64,000 nt of DNA from Bacillus massilinigeriensis (GCF_900117315.1 NZ_LT630337.1:4059294-4123293); one strand, 5' to 3'. Counted from the first letter of the stretch, positions 27,668-36,898 are shown. Numbers and translations: made by a program. The notes: generated from the letters alone by a model not told the origin.

Positions 27668-28962
27668 TATTTTATCACCTTCCATGCTCGATACATATCT
27701 CGAGCGAGTTTCATTTTTTCCTTTCTAGAACCGAGGTCGCTCCAGATCTTCCTTTGTTTCTCCCACTTGGATTTTCCATCAACGGTAAACATTTGACTAG
27801 CTGCTTTGTTCATCATTGGAATATATTCTTCAAAATATTGAGGGAATTTATCAAAATGGTGGGTCGAATCTTTATATTTTTTCATATCTTGACCAACAAA
27901 CCCAGCCATTAGTTTGACTCGGTAATGGTCTAACATTCTTTCAGAAAAGTCCCCTGCTTCCTTCGCTAATAGCACGGTCTCTGCTGCTAATCTACCAGAG
28001 GTCATCGCTAGATTGGACCCCTCACGATGAATGGCATTTACGAGCTGAGAGGCATCGCCAATCACCAGAACGCCATTTCCAACGATTTTTCCCATAGAAT
28101 GATAGCCACCTTCTGGAATCAGGTGAGCTAAATATTCCTGTGGCTCACTTCCTTGAATATACGGACGAATCATCGGATGGTTTTTTACATATTCAAGTAA
28201 TTCGTATGGTTTTATTTTATGTTTAATTAATCCTGATAATAAGGTACCAACACCAATACTTAGTGATTCTTTATTTGTATAAAGGAATCCTGTACCTAAG
28301 ATCCCTTTCGTAGCATCACCAAATAATTCAATGGTACAGCCCTGATTTTCTTCTAAATTAAATCGGTCCTGAATAATTTGTTTATCTAACTTTAAAATCT
28401 CCATGGTAGCTAGAGCTACTTGATCTGGTTGATACTCTCTATGAAACCCGAGCTTTTGGGCTAATAAAGAATTTACACCGTCCGCTAAAACGACTACATC
28501 TGCATAAACCTCGCCATCTGGACGGTCCGTTCTTACCCCGACAACCTTCCCATTTTCAACAATACATTCAACTACGACCGTTTCGTTAATGAGAATAGCA
28601 CCTTTTTCAACGGCTTTATCCGCAAACCATTGATCAAATTTCGCTCTTAGCACCGTAAAGTTATTATAAGGCTCCTTCCCCCACTCCATTCCTTTATATC
28701 CAATGGTTACAGCAGATTCCTTATCCATCATCATAAATCTCTGTTCCACAATTGGTCTCTCCAGAGGTGCCTCCTTGTAAAATTCAGGGATGACATCCTC
28801 CATCATCTTTCGATAAAGTACTCCTCCCATTACATTTTTGGACCCAGGATACTCTCCTCTTTCGATAAGCAATACATTTGCTCCGCCTTTTGCTAATTCA
28901 TATGCACATGAAATTCCGGCTGGACCTGCCCCAACAACGATACAATCAAACTTTTCTGACAT
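27667..28962 (-). CDS. fixC: FixC, ETF:quinone oxidoreductase-like flavoprotein
   Basis: A 431-residue FAD enzyme. The N-terminal CIVVGAGPAGISCAYELAKGGANVLLIERG (partly quoted: VVGAGPAGISCAYELAKGG) is the dinucleotide fold, and GVLVIGDASQLVNAIHREGSNLAM (about 285-310, partly quoted) is the second FAD motif. It passes electrons from the FixAB flavoprotein to quinone and works with FixX. GAGGAGG precedes the ATG, which overlaps the fixB end by 17 bp. Confidence 0.93.
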   Translation of the reverse strand: MSEKFDCIVVGAGPAGISCAYELAKGGANVLLIERGEYPGSKNVMGGVLYRKMMEDVIPEFYKEAPLERPIVEQRFMMMDKESAVTIGYKGMEWGKEPYNNFTVLRAKFDQWFADKAVEKGAILINETVVVECIVENGKVVGVRTDRPDGEVYADVVVLADGVNSLLAQKLGFHREYQPDQVALATMEILKLDKQIIQDRFNLEENQGCTIELFGDATKGILGTGFLYTNKESLSIGVGTLLSGLIKHKIKPYELLEYVKNHPMIRPYIQGSEPQEYLAHLIPEGGYHSMGKIVGNGVLVIGDASQLVNAIHREGSNLAMTSGRLAAETVLLAKEAGDFSERMLDHYRVKLMAGFVGQDMKKYKDSTHHFDKFPQYFEEYIPMMNKAASQMFTVDGKSKWEKQRKIWSDLGSRKEKMKLARDMYRAWKVIK

Positions 28963-29980
28963 GACTTACCTCCTCTCTAGTGATTACTTTTTTAAACTGT
29001 TCAATTAATAATGGAACGATTTCAAAGGCATCTCCCACAATTCCGTAATGACAGGCTTGGAAAATGGGAGCCTCACTATCGTTATTAATAGCGATAATTA
29101 ATCCAGAGTTTTTCATCCCGACAATATGCTGAATCGCCCCAGAAATCCCAATGGCAAAATAAATTTTCGGGGTGACTGTTACTCCTGTTTGCCCAACCTG
29201 ATGATGGTGTTCAATCCATCCAGCCTCCACTACATCACGGCTGGCTCCTACTGCTCCTCCAAGAGTATCTGCAAGCTGATGAATCAACTGAAAGCCCTCT
29301 GAGCTTCCTAATCCCTTTCCTCCAGCAACAATGATATCTGCCTCGTCAATTCGCACCTTTTTCGTTGTAGCTTTAACAATTTCCAATACCTTTGTACGAA
29401 TATCCCCTTCATTTAAAGGGATAGATTCTTGAACCACCTTCCCTTTTCTTCCTGGTTGCGGGGTGAGCGCCTTCATTACCTTTGCACGCACGGTGGCCAT
29501 TTGTGGACGATATTTTTTACATAAAATAGTTGCCATGATATTTCCACCAAAAGCCGGTCGACTAGCTAACAATAATCCTGTTTCCTCTTCCACATCTAAC
29601 TCAGTGGTATCTGCGGTTAATCCAGTAGGTAGGTCAGTAGCAATCGCACTCGCTAAATCTTTTCCGGTGGATGTGGCTCCAAAAAGGATGATTTCTGGCT
29701 TATATTTGTTAGAACAATCAAGAAGTGCCTGCATATAGGATTCTGTTCGATAATGTTTAAATATAGACTGGTCATATACATATGCCATGTCCGCTCCGTA
29801 TTCGAAAATGGTACTGGCCAGGTGTTTGACATTATCCCCAATTAACACACCTGCCAGTTCAGTCCCTCGTTTATCTGCAAGCTTTCTACCTGCTCCTAAC
29901 AGTTCAAGTGATACAGAAGAAATGTTCCCATCATTTACTTCAATGAATACCCAGACATCCTTATAATCTTGGAAATCCAT
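28946..29980 (-). CDS. fixB: FixB, electron transfer flavoprotein alpha subunit
   Basis: A 344-residue ETF alpha subunit. Its C-terminal FAD domain shows IIVAGGKGLGSSEGFQLIHQLADTLGGAVGASRDVVEAGW and GQTGVTVTPKIYFAIGISGAIQHIVGMKNS (landmarks GASRDVVEAGW and GQTGVTVTPK). With FixA it forms the flavoprotein that splits electron pairs from NADH between ferredoxin/FixX and quinone. It begins one base into the end of fixA and overlaps fixC. Confidence 0.94.
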   Translation of the reverse strand: MDFQDYKDVWVFIEVNDGNISSVSLELLGAGRKLADKRGTELAGVLIGDNVKHLASTIFEYGADMAYVYDQSIFKHYRTESYMQALLDCSNKYKPEIILFGATSTGKDLASAIATDLPTGLTADTTELDVEEETGLLLASRPAFGGNIMATILCKKYRPQMATVRAKVMKALTPQPGRKGKVVQESIPLNEGDIRTKVLEIVKATTKKVRIDEADIIVAGGKGLGSSEGFQLIHQLADTLGGAVGASRDVVEAGWIEHHHQVGQTGVTVTPKIYFAIGISGAIQHIVGMKNSGLIIAINNDSEAPIFQACHYGIVGDAFEIVPLLIEQFKKVITREEVSHVRKV

Positions 29981-30807
29981 TATTTTGCCCCCTCTACACT
30001 AAACAACTCTTTCTTTTCAAGTAAAATGGTTAGTATTTGTTCTACTTGTTCCTTTGCACTACCCTCAAGCATTGTTCCACCCTCTGGTTTAGGAGGTGTC
30101 CATACTTTAGAGACAATGGTGGGTGAGCCCTTCAAGCCAAGCTGCTTAATATCAACATTTTCCAGGTCATCAACTGACCATACTTTAGGCTCATATTTTG
30201 CTGCCTTTAGCATGTTGGGAAAAGTAGAATAGGGCACTTCATTAATTGTTTTTTCCACTGAAAGTAAGCACGGTAAAGTGGATTGGACCACTTCATACCC
30301 ATCCTCCAGCTTTCGGTGGACTATAGCAAAGCCCTTTTCTTGATTCACCTCAACGACCTTATTGACTGAGGTTAAAGGGGGGATATCGAGTCGTCTTGCA
30401 ATTCCAGGCCCTACTTGTCCCGTATCACCATCAATGGACATTTTTCCACAAATGATAAGATCAACAGGTTGGATTTTGGATATTTTTTCTAATGCCTTCG
30501 TAAGGGCATAGCTCGTTGCTAAAGTATCTGCTCCAGCAAACCTGCGATCTGTAATCAAGTACCCTTCATCCGCACCGATTTCAATGCATTTTTTAATAGC
30601 TTTTACGGCTGGGGGCGGACCCATTGATAATACAGATACTATTCCTCCATACTTATCTCTTAGTCTTACAGCCTCTTCAACCGCATGGGCATCGTATGGA
30701 TTCAATATGGCCGGTGCTGTTCGGCGATCCATCGTGTTCGTTTTCGGATTCATCTTAATGATTTTCGTGTCAGGCACTTGCTTAATGCAAGCAACGATAT
30801 GTAGCAT
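29980..30807 (-). CDS. fixA: FixA, electron transfer flavoprotein beta subunit
   Basis: A 275-residue ETF beta subunit (MLHIVACIKQVPDTKIIKMN; LNPYDAHAVEEAVRLRDKYGG; CGKMSIDGDTGQVGPGIARRLDIP). It binds NADH and the bifurcating FAD in this family. It is the first gene of a tight fixABCX operon. AAGGAGAG lies 8 bp before the ATG. An 18-bp palindrome at 30921-30938 is a candidate operator for the operon. Confidence 0.94.
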   Translation of the reverse strand: MLHIVACIKQVPDTKIIKMNPKTNTMDRRTAPAILNPYDAHAVEEAVRLRDKYGGIVSVLSMGPPPAVKAIKKCIEIGADEGYLITDRRFAGADTLATSYALTKALEKISKIQPVDLIICGKMSIDGDTGQVGPGIARRLDIPPLTSVNKVVEVNQEKGFAIVHRKLEDGYEVVQSTLPCLLSVEKTINEVPYSTFPNMLKAAKYEPKVWSVDDLENVDIKQLGLKGSPTIVSKVWTPPKPEGGTMLEGSAKEQVEQILTILLEKKELFSVEGAK

Positions 30808-30920
30808 ACCATTCTCTCCTTTTCACTAAAAAACTGGTTCCTCCTTAATATTCTTTAAGGCCGAAACGATTGAGTTCTCATTTGTTGAGTAACTTTTTAA
30901 GCATGTTTACTTTAACTATA

Positions 30921-30938
30921 TTAATGGACTTCCATTAA
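30921..30938. promoter_or_regulatory. candidate fixABCX operator
   Basis: TTAATGGACTTCCATTAA is a perfect inverted repeat (8+2+8) about 115 bp upstream of fixA. It abuts a minus-strand TATAGT (30920-30915) that could be the -10 box. The protein that would bind it is unknown. Confidence 0.5.
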
Positions 30939-31060
30939 AATTCGATTTACCGATAATTAATGTTGGAATTTTACTAGCAGTTAAGGAGAGGGCTGGTTGT
31001 GATGGGAGGAATCTGGAGGTTTGAAATTGGTGGTTCACAAAAATTCCTATTGAAAAATAA

Positions 31061-31095
31061 AAAAACAGGGACAAGGTGCCCTATCCCCCTGTCCC
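31061..31095 (-). terminator. terminator of the lysine-riboswitch operon
   Basis: On the minus strand GGGACA pairs with TGTCCC, with further G/C pairing inside, and is followed by TG then seven T. The stem begins at the last bases of the ATPase stop codon. Confidence 0.75.
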
Positions 31096-31829
31096 TACTT
31101 TAAAGTTCGTTTTAAGAATTCCCTTGTTCGTTCCTGTTTTGGATGATTGAAGATTTGCTCTGGACTTCCTTCCTCTGCAATAACCCCCTTATCCATAAAT
31201 ACAATACGATCTGACACATCACGGGCAAATTCCATTTCATGGGTGACGATTAACATGGTAAGACCCGTTTCCGCGAGTTCCTTCATTACTTTTAAAACCT
31301 CTCCAACCATTTCAGGATCAAGGGCTGAAGTTGGTTCATCAAATAACAGTACTTCGGGTTCCATGGATAATGCTCGAGCAATGGCTACCCGCTGTTTTTG
31401 GCCACCTGATAATTGGTTTGGTTTGGCGTAAATATATTTATCCATCCCAACCACCTTCAAATACTTCATGGCTACCTTTTCTGCCTCATCCTTGGAGCGC
31501 TTCAATACTTTAACCTGTCCAACCACACAATTTTTTAAGACATTATGATTATTAAATAGATTAAACTGCTGGAATACCATCCCAAGTTGTCTTCGATAAG
31601 TAAAAATATCATGCTTTTCATCTAATATATTCTCACCATGGTAGATAATTTGACCACCACTTGGCTTTTCTAATAGATTAATACAACGAAGAAGGGTTGA
31701 TTTCCCGGAGCCAGAGGAGCCAATAATGCTGACTACTTCTCCTTTATGAACGAAAAAATCAATATCCTTTAATACTTCATGCGTTCCAAAGGATTTATTT
31801 AAATGCTGAATATCAATTACCTTTTCCAT
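31095..31829 (-). CDS. polar amino acid ABC transporter ATP-binding protein
   Basis: A 244-residue GlnQ/HisP-type ATPase with Walker [10 protein letters not shown] (about residues 37-45), Q-loop [15 protein letters not shown], signature [15 protein letters not shown], Walker [15 protein letters not shown] and H-loop IVTHEMEF. It is the last gene of a binding protein-permease-ATPase operon. Because a lysine riboswitch leads the operon, lysine or another basic amino acid is the likely substrate. Confidence 0.93.
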   Translation of the reverse strand: MEKVIDIQHLNKSFGTHEVLKDIDFFVHKGEVVSIIGSSGSGKSTLLRCINLLEKPSGGQIIYHGENILDEKHDIFTYRRQLGMVFQQFNLFNNHNVLKNCVVGQVKVLKRSKDEAEKVAMKYLKVVGMDKYIYAKPNQLSGGQKQRVAIARALSMEPEVLLFDEPTSALDPEMVGEVLKVMKELAETGLTMLIVTHEMEFARDVSDRIVFMDKGVIAEEGSPEQIFNHPKQERTREFLKRTLK

Positions 31830-31849
31830 ACCTCTCCTCCTTTCTTCCT

Positions 31850-32584
31850 TTATCTAGCTGGCTGGATTTCCTCTTCATGCATCTTATAATTCTCCGGACC
31901 TTCCAGTTTTCTTTCGAAATATAATAATATTCTTGTAACAATAAATGTCATTACAAAATATAAAATACATGCGACAAAAAAAGACTCGAAATATCTAAAA
32001 TTATTCCCCGCAACGGATTTGGTTAGGAAATACAATTCCGATACGGAGATAACATTAAGAACGGATGTGTCCTTAATATTAATAACAAACTGGTTTCCGG
32101 TTGCCGGTAAAATATTTCGAATGACCTGAGGCAAGACAACATTCATCATCGTTTGAAAATGATTCATCCCTATAGCCTGTGCCGCCTCAAATTGGCCTTT
32201 ATCAACGGAAACAATCCCACCACGGACAATTTCTGCCATATAGGCACCTGTATTAATTGAAACGACAATAACTGCTGCAAGAATCACATTCATATCAATA
32301 TTAAATGCCAAGGCTGATCCATAATAAATTACCATTGCCTGTACAATCATTGGTGTTCCACGAAAGAACTCGATATAAATAGAAAGAATAATATTAATCA
32401 ATTTTAGTATAATTTTTTTGATGCCACGTTCAGGTACTGGAATAGTGCGAATAATCCCTGCAACTAATCCAATGACCGCACCTAGAACTGTTCCGATAAG
32501 TGAAATATATAGTGTCATACCAGCTCCGCGAAGGAACATCTGCCAGTTATCTGAAATAATCCTTACGATCCAGTCAAAGCTCAT
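31850..32584 (-). CDS. polar amino acid ABC transporter permease
   Basis: A 244-residue HisMQ-type permease with about five membrane segments ([25 protein letters not shown] near the start, partly quoted as [14 protein letters not shown]). It has the ATPase-contact motif [21 protein letters not shown] (about residues 140-160). A single permease gene implies a homodimer. It lies 20 bp upstream of the ATPase gene in the lysine-riboswitch operon. Confidence 0.92.
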   Translation of the reverse strand: MSFDWIVRIISDNWQMFLRGAGMTLYISLIGTVLGAVIGLVAGIIRTIPVPERGIKKIILKLINIILSIYIEFFRGTPMIVQAMVIYYGSALAFNIDMNVILAAVIVVSINTGAYMAEIVRGGIVSVDKGQFEAAQAIGMNHFQTMMNVVLPQVIRNILPATGNQFVINIKDTSVLNVISVSELYFLTKSVAGNNFRYFESFFVACILYFVMTFIVTRILLYFERKLEGPENYKMHEEEIQPAR

Positions 32585-32670
32585 CCTTTTCCTCCTAACT
32601 TATCAGCAAGAAGCTGTCCCAGGTTGGTTTCTTTGGCACCTTTACTTTTGACAGCTCCTTGTTGGATGTA

Positions 32671-33507
32671 TTATTTTGCCGCAGGCTGATTTTTAATAGC
32701 GCCATCCATTATTTCTGTGCGTTCTTCCTCTGAAATACCTTTTAATATTTCATTAATTTTTTCAGTCAATTTACTATCCTTTTCAATCCCAACAGCAATT
32801 GACGTATCATCTTCTAATGTTTCAAATCCTTCTTCAAATTCAACCATTGCAAAGTTTTCATTAGCACCAGAGGCACTAACAGCTTCCGGGCGTTCTGATA
32901 CGTATCCATCAATGATTCCAGATTCAAGTGCTACCCTCATGGCAGGGAAATTATCCATTGCCTTTTGTTTGGAAACTCCTTTTATTTGGTCAATGACTGA
33001 ATAATGGAATGTATTTAACTGAGCAGTTACCTTTGCTCCTTTGAAATCTTGGATAGAGGTTGCACCTTCGTATTTACCACCCTTTTTAACTACCATTACT
33101 AGATTTGATTTATAATAGTTGTCCGAAAAGTCAATGGTCTCTTTACGTTCGGCTGTTGGTGACATCCCAGCAATAATTGCATCAATTTTACCTGAAGTTA
33201 AAGCAGGAACAAGACCATCCCATTCCGTTTTAACGATGACTAGTTTTTTACCTAAACCATCCGCAATTCTTTTTGCGATTTCAACATCATATCCACCTGC
33301 ATATTCAGATGTACCTTCAATTTTTACTCCACCATTTGAATCATCCTTTTGAGTCCAGTTAAATGGAGCATAACCAGCTTCTAGTCCAACTTTAAATGTA
33401 TCTCCTTCGGATGATGCAGACGCAGAGTCGTTACCTTTCCCACATCCTGCTAATAGAATAACTGCTGAAAGCATGAATACTAATAATAATGATGCCTGTT
33501 TTCTCAT
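32671..33507 (-). CDS. lysine/basic amino acid binding lipoprotein
   Basis: A 278-residue lipoprotein precursor with signal peptide and lipobox ending ILLAGC (Cys about 22). It is followed by a type 2 periplasmic-binding fold of the polar amino acid group (FKVGLEAGYAPFNW; GYDVEIAKRIADGLGKKLVIV; DAIIAGMSPTAERKETIDFS). The ATG at 33507 follows GAGGAGGAG, while an upstream in-frame start would destroy the signal peptide. The leader carries a lysine riboswitch, which points to lysine uptake. Confidence 0.92.
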   Translation of the reverse strand: MRKQASLLLVFMLSAVILLAGCGKGNDSASASSEGDTFKVGLEAGYAPFNWTQKDDSNGGVKIEGTSEYAGGYDVEIAKRIADGLGKKLVIVKTEWDGLVPALTSGKIDAIIAGMSPTAERKETIDFSDNYYKSNLVMVVKKGGKYEGATSIQDFKGAKVTAQLNTFHYSVIDQIKGVSKQKAMDNFPAMRVALESGIIDGYVSERPEAVSASGANENFAMVEFEEGFETLEDDTSIAVGIEKDSKLTEKINEILKGISEEERTEIMDGAIKNQPAAK

Positions 33508-33550
33508 AATTTTCTTCTCCTCCTCATTTATTTCTAGGTCTCTATACGAC

Positions 33551-33800
33551 AAAAAACGACCTGAGTAAACTCAGGTCGCACTATGTATAGTAGCCCTAAA
33601 TCCCTCTTTCTTCCCAAATGAGATAGCACAACTTAGTAAACCGGGTAAGATTACTAAGACAGTCCTGCAGCTCTTAACTGCAGACCCAGCAGGTAATACC
33701 GAGAATATTACCCACTTCGGCGACATTTCCTTCTCCTTAGCATCTAAGTCTTCTCAAACTCCACTAAGAACTGTTAAATATCGCGCCTCTACCTCACTGT
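33551..33800 (-). promoter_or_regulatory. lysine riboswitch (L box) with terminator
   Basis: Minus-strand leader with the L-box signatures in order: GTGAGGTAGAGGCGCG, GTCGCCGAAGTGGGTAAT, TCGGTATTACCTGCTGGG, TGCAG...GCTGCAGGACTGTC and GGGCTATCTCA, matching the lysC-type leader of B. subtilis. P1 closes 33798-33790 with about 33617-33626. A terminator (CGACCTGAGT/ACTCAGGTCG, 33557-33578) followed by TTTTTT completes the switch ahead of the binding protein gene. High lysine should stop transcription. Confidence 0.94.
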
Positions 33801-33840
33801 TAAAAAAGTGAGGTTCCATATTAAATTATTATATTAATAA

Positions 33841-33869
33841 AATTTACAGCATACTAATTAATCTGTCAA
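33841..33869 (-). promoter_or_regulatory. promoter of the lysine transporter operon
   Basis: On the minus strand a perfect TTGACA (33869-33864) stands 17 bp from TAAATT (33846-33841). Transcription would start about 35 bp before the riboswitch. Confidence 0.7.
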
Positions 33870-34027
33870 CTTACAATTTGGAAGATTAATAATGGTAAAT
33901 ATAGGTATATATTTTACGTGATACCTTTTCAATACTCAGAATATTTCATTTAATAATTGAATTATTTTAAATTATTTTTGCTTTTTAAGATTGCTATTTT
34001 TTAAAAATGTGATAATATAAAATAGCG

Positions 34028-34376
34028 TTTATTGGAAAGCTAATATTCAAAATTCTCGAGTCTTTCCAAGCAGATAATTTTGACCACTTCCTGTTAGGGA
34101 GTTAAGGCCATACGGACAGCCGGGTCAAATGCCGATTGGCAACTTTAGTTGCCTTATTGATTGAGTTAGAAGCTCAAATTTTATAAGTTGGTTACTTTAC
34201 AACCAGTGCATATGCACACAACTTGTGAAACGGTCAATAAGAGTGGTAAAAGTGATTATTTGCTATATAGACTCTGAGCCTAAAAGATATATTTTGAATA
34301 TTAAAGAGCTTTCTACCAAACCAGTTTTGGTAGACGTATACATATGACTTTGTCATGGACGTTTATACTTTTTTAA
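34028..34376 (+). ncRNA. unidentified highly structured RNA, leader-like
   Basis: A plus-strand region with nested pairing. Long-range P1: 34034-34053 with 34291-34302 plus 34307-34314 (20 bp, one 4-nt bulge). P2: 34055-34063 with 34269-34278. An inner branch 34079-34085/34123-34129 encloses two small hairpins. Further elements are hairpin GGCAAC/GTTGCC (34138-34153), stem 34153-34160/34234-34241 enclosing TTGAG/CTCAA and AAGTTG/CAACTT, and hairpins at 34314-34332 and 34336-34369, the latter ending in a six-U run. A possible promoter (GATAAT, 34011) precedes it. I recognise no known riboswitch signature. It points into the polyamine operon. Confidence 0.7.
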
Positions 34377-34394
34377 TATGCATATTTATATCTA

Positions 34395-34440
34395 AAGCAA
34401 GTGTTGTGCGCGATTTGGCGTTTTGCACTTGCTTTTTTTG
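34395..34440 (+). terminator. second terminator before the polyamine operon
   Basis: AAGCAAGTG (34395-34403) pairs with CACTTGCTT around a GC-rich loop and is followed by TTTTTT. It lies about 85 bp upstream of the first gene and after the structured RNA, so it is suited to attenuation. Confidence 0.8.
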
Positions 34441-34524
34441 TTGTAAAAATTTCTTTTGGGGTTGCTTGCTTGAGCTATGAAATCCCTCTGCTTTACAAAA
34501 TTTATTAAGTTGGGAGATATGAGA

Positions 34525-35763
34525 ATGGGAAAAGCACTAATTATCGGTTGTGGTGGCGTAGCGTCAGTGGCTATCCACAAATGTGTTCAAAATAGTGAGG
34601 TTTTTGAAGAAATTTGTATTGCTAGTCGAACAAAGTCTAAATGCGATGCATTAAAGGAAAAGCTTGACGGTGGAAAAACAAAGATTACCACTGCACAGGT
34701 TGATGCAAATCATGTGGATGAGTTAATTGCATTAATCGAAGAAGTAAAACCAGATATCGTTATGAACCTAGCTTTACCATATCAAGATCTAACAATTATG
34801 GATGCCTGTCTTGCAACGAAAACAAATTATTTAGATACAGCAAACTATGAACCAGAAGATACGGCAAAATTCGAATACAAATGGCAGTGGGAATATCGCG
34901 AGCGTTTTGAAAAAGCTGGTATTACAGCTCTTTTAGGAAGTGGCTTTGACCCAGGCGTAACAGGTGTATTTTCTGCTTATGCTTTAAAACATTATTTTGA
35001 TGAGATTGAATACATTGATATCCTTGACTGTAATGCAGGCGACCATGGCTATCCATTCGCGACAAATTTCAACCCTGAAATCAATATCCGAGAGGTTTCG
35101 GCTAACGGTAGATACTGGGAAAATGGCGAATGGATTGAAACAAAACCTATGGAGATCAAACGCGTTTACAACTTCCCTGAAATAGGCGAGAAAGACATGT
35201 ATTTGTTATACCATGAAGAGCTAGAATCTCTTGCTGAAAATATTCCAGGGCTTAAGCGTATCCGTTTCTTTATGACCTTTGGCCAAAGCTACCTAACTCA
35301 TTTAAAATGTCTTGAAAATGTTGGAATGACGTCTATTGAGCCAATTGAGTTCGAAGGGAAGCAAATTATTCCGCTTCAATTCTTGAAGGCTGTTTTACCA
35401 GACCCAGCATCTCTTGGACCCCGCACAAAAGGAAAAACAAATATCGGTTGTATTTTCAAAGGGAAAAAGGACGGAAAAGAAAAAACATATTATGTATACA
35501 ATGTTTGTGACCATGAAGAATGTTACAGAGAAGTGGGTTCACAAGCGGTTTCATATACGACCGGAGTACCAGCAATGATTGGTGCGATGCTAATGATGAA
35601 TGGAACTTGGAATAAGCCAGGCGTTTACAATATTGAAGAATTTGATCCAGATCCATTCATGGACGCATTAAATAAATGGGGACTTCCATGGAAAGAAAGC
35701 TTCAACCCTGAGCTTGTTGATTCAGAATTCATCAAAGAAAAAGAGCCGGAGTTAGTTCGATAA
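34525..35763 (+). CDS. carboxynorspermidine/carboxyspermidine dehydrogenase
   Basis: A 412-residue enzyme of the saccharopine dehydrogenase-like family (MGKALIIGCGGVASVAIHKC, Rossmann start; LGSGFDPGVTGVFSAYALKH about residues 138-157; DILDCNAGDHGYPFATNFN). It condenses aspartate semialdehyde with a diamine to carboxynorspermidine or carboxyspermidine. The ATG at 34525 has GGGAG 8 bp upstream and is chosen over earlier in-frame starts. It is followed at once by the decarboxylase gene, together giving the SAM-independent triamine pathway. Confidence 0.92.
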   Translation: MGKALIIGCGGVASVAIHKCVQNSEVFEEICIASRTKSKCDALKEKLDGGKTKITTAQVDANHVDELIALIEEVKPDIVMNLALPYQDLTIMDACLATKTNYLDTANYEPEDTAKFEYKWQWEYRERFEKAGITALLGSGFDPGVTGVFSAYALKHYFDEIEYIDILDCNAGDHGYPFATNFNPEINIREVSANGRYWENGEWIETKPMEIKRVYNFPEIGEKDMYLLYHEELESLAENIPGLKRIRFFMTFGQSYLTHLKCLENVGMTSIEPIEFEGKQIIPLQFLKAVLPDPASLGPRTKGKTNIGCIFKGKKDGKEKTYYVYNVCDHEECYREVGSQAVSYTTGVPAMIGAMLMMNGTWNKPGVYNIEEFDPDPFMDALNKWGLPWKESFNPELVDSEFIKEKEPELVR

Positions 35764-35764
35764 G

Positions 35765-36892
35765 ATGCGTTTTGAAGAATTACCAACACCTTGTTATGTA
35801 GTAGATGAGGGGCTATTGGAAAGAAATCTTAAAATCCTGAACGGAGTCATGGAACGAACAGGTGCAAGAATTATATTAGCCCAAAAGGCATTTTCAATGT
35901 ATACGTTATATCCGCTAATCGGTGAATATTTAAGCGGTACAGCTGCAAGCGGCCTTTATGAGGCACGACTTGGCTATGAGGAGATGGGCAAAGAAAATCA
36001 TGTCTTTGCCCCTGCCTACCGTGAGGATGAAATAGATGAAATCATCTCTTATTGTGATCATATTATCTTTAATTCCTTTTCACAGGTTGGGAAATTTCGC
36101 GATAAAGTTTTAAAAGCAGGGAAAAAAATGGGCCTACGTATTAACCCTGAATGTTCCACACAGGTTGGACATGATATTTATAATCCTTGTGCAGTTGGAT
36201 CAAGGTTCGGTGTAACAATCGAACACTTTCAGCCAGAATTACTAGAAGGAATATCTGGACTCCATTTCCATACGCTCTGTCAACAAAACTCTGATGACCT
36301 AGCAAAGACACTGGATGCAGTGGAAGAAAAGTTTGGGCCTTGGCTTTCCAAGATGGAATGGATTAACTTTGGTGGAGGTCATCATATTACAAGGGAAGAT
36401 TATGATATCCCCTTGCTAGAAGCTTGTATCAAGAGAATGCAAGATAAATATGGTTTAAAGGTTTATCTTGAGCCAGGGGAAGCTGTTGCCTTGAATGCGG
36501 GATATCTTATTACTACCGTACTTGATACGCTAGAAAACGGAATGGATATTGCTATTCTTGATACCTCAGCATCCTGCCATATGCCAGATGTTTTAGAAAT
36601 GCCTTATCGACCACCACTTTTTGGCTCAGGGGAAGCGGGGGAAAAACCATTTACTTATCGTCTTGGTGGACAAACATGTCTTTCAGGGGATACGATAGGG
36701 GACTATTCCTTTGACAAGCCTTTAGAAAGTGGGGACCGCCTTGTCTTTGGGGATATGGCCATCTATACAATGGTGAAAAATACTACCTTTAACGGTATGC
36801 CATTACCAGCCATTGCTGTGAAAGCTAAAGATGGGGATTGTCATATTGTACACGAATTTGGCTATCAGGATTTTAAGGTGAGACTGGCATAA
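35765..36892 (+). CDS. nspC: carboxynorspermidine decarboxylase
   Basis: A 375-residue PLP enzyme of the alanine racemase-fold decarboxylase group. The N-terminal TPCYVVDEGLLERNLKIL and ILAQKAFSMY (PLP lysine, about residue 41), HFHTLCQQN and GGGHHITREDYD are NspC landmarks. It removes CO2 from carboxynorspermidine/carboxyspermidine to make norspermidine or spermidine. It starts one base after the upstream stop. Whether norspermidine or spermidine is made is not decidable here. Confidence 0.93.
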   Translation: MRFEELPTPCYVVDEGLLERNLKILNGVMERTGARIILAQKAFSMYTLYPLIGEYLSGTAASGLYEARLGYEEMGKENHVFAPAYREDEIDEIISYCDHIIFNSFSQVGKFRDKVLKAGKKMGLRINPECSTQVGHDIYNPCAVGSRFGVTIEHFQPELLEGISGLHFHTLCQQNSDDLAKTLDAVEEKFGPWLSKMEWINFGGGHHITREDYDIPLLEACIKRMQDKYGLKVYLEPGEAVALNAGYLITTVLDTLENGMDIAILDTSASCHMPDVLEMPYRPPLFGSGEAGEKPFTYRLGGQTCLSGDTIGDYSFDKPLESGDRLVFGDMAIYTMVKNTTFNGMPLPAIAVKAKDGDCHIVHEFGYQDFKVRLA

Positions 36893-36898
36893 TAGATT

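Noticed and set aside
34028..34376. Structured RNA as a T-box, M-box, SAM, ydaO or group I intron
   Set aside because: The T-box AGGGTGG motif, the M-box GUGCUAAAGCUCU end, the SAM-I GCCCGGCAACC core, the c-di-AMP core and the group I P/Q/R/S elements are all missing.
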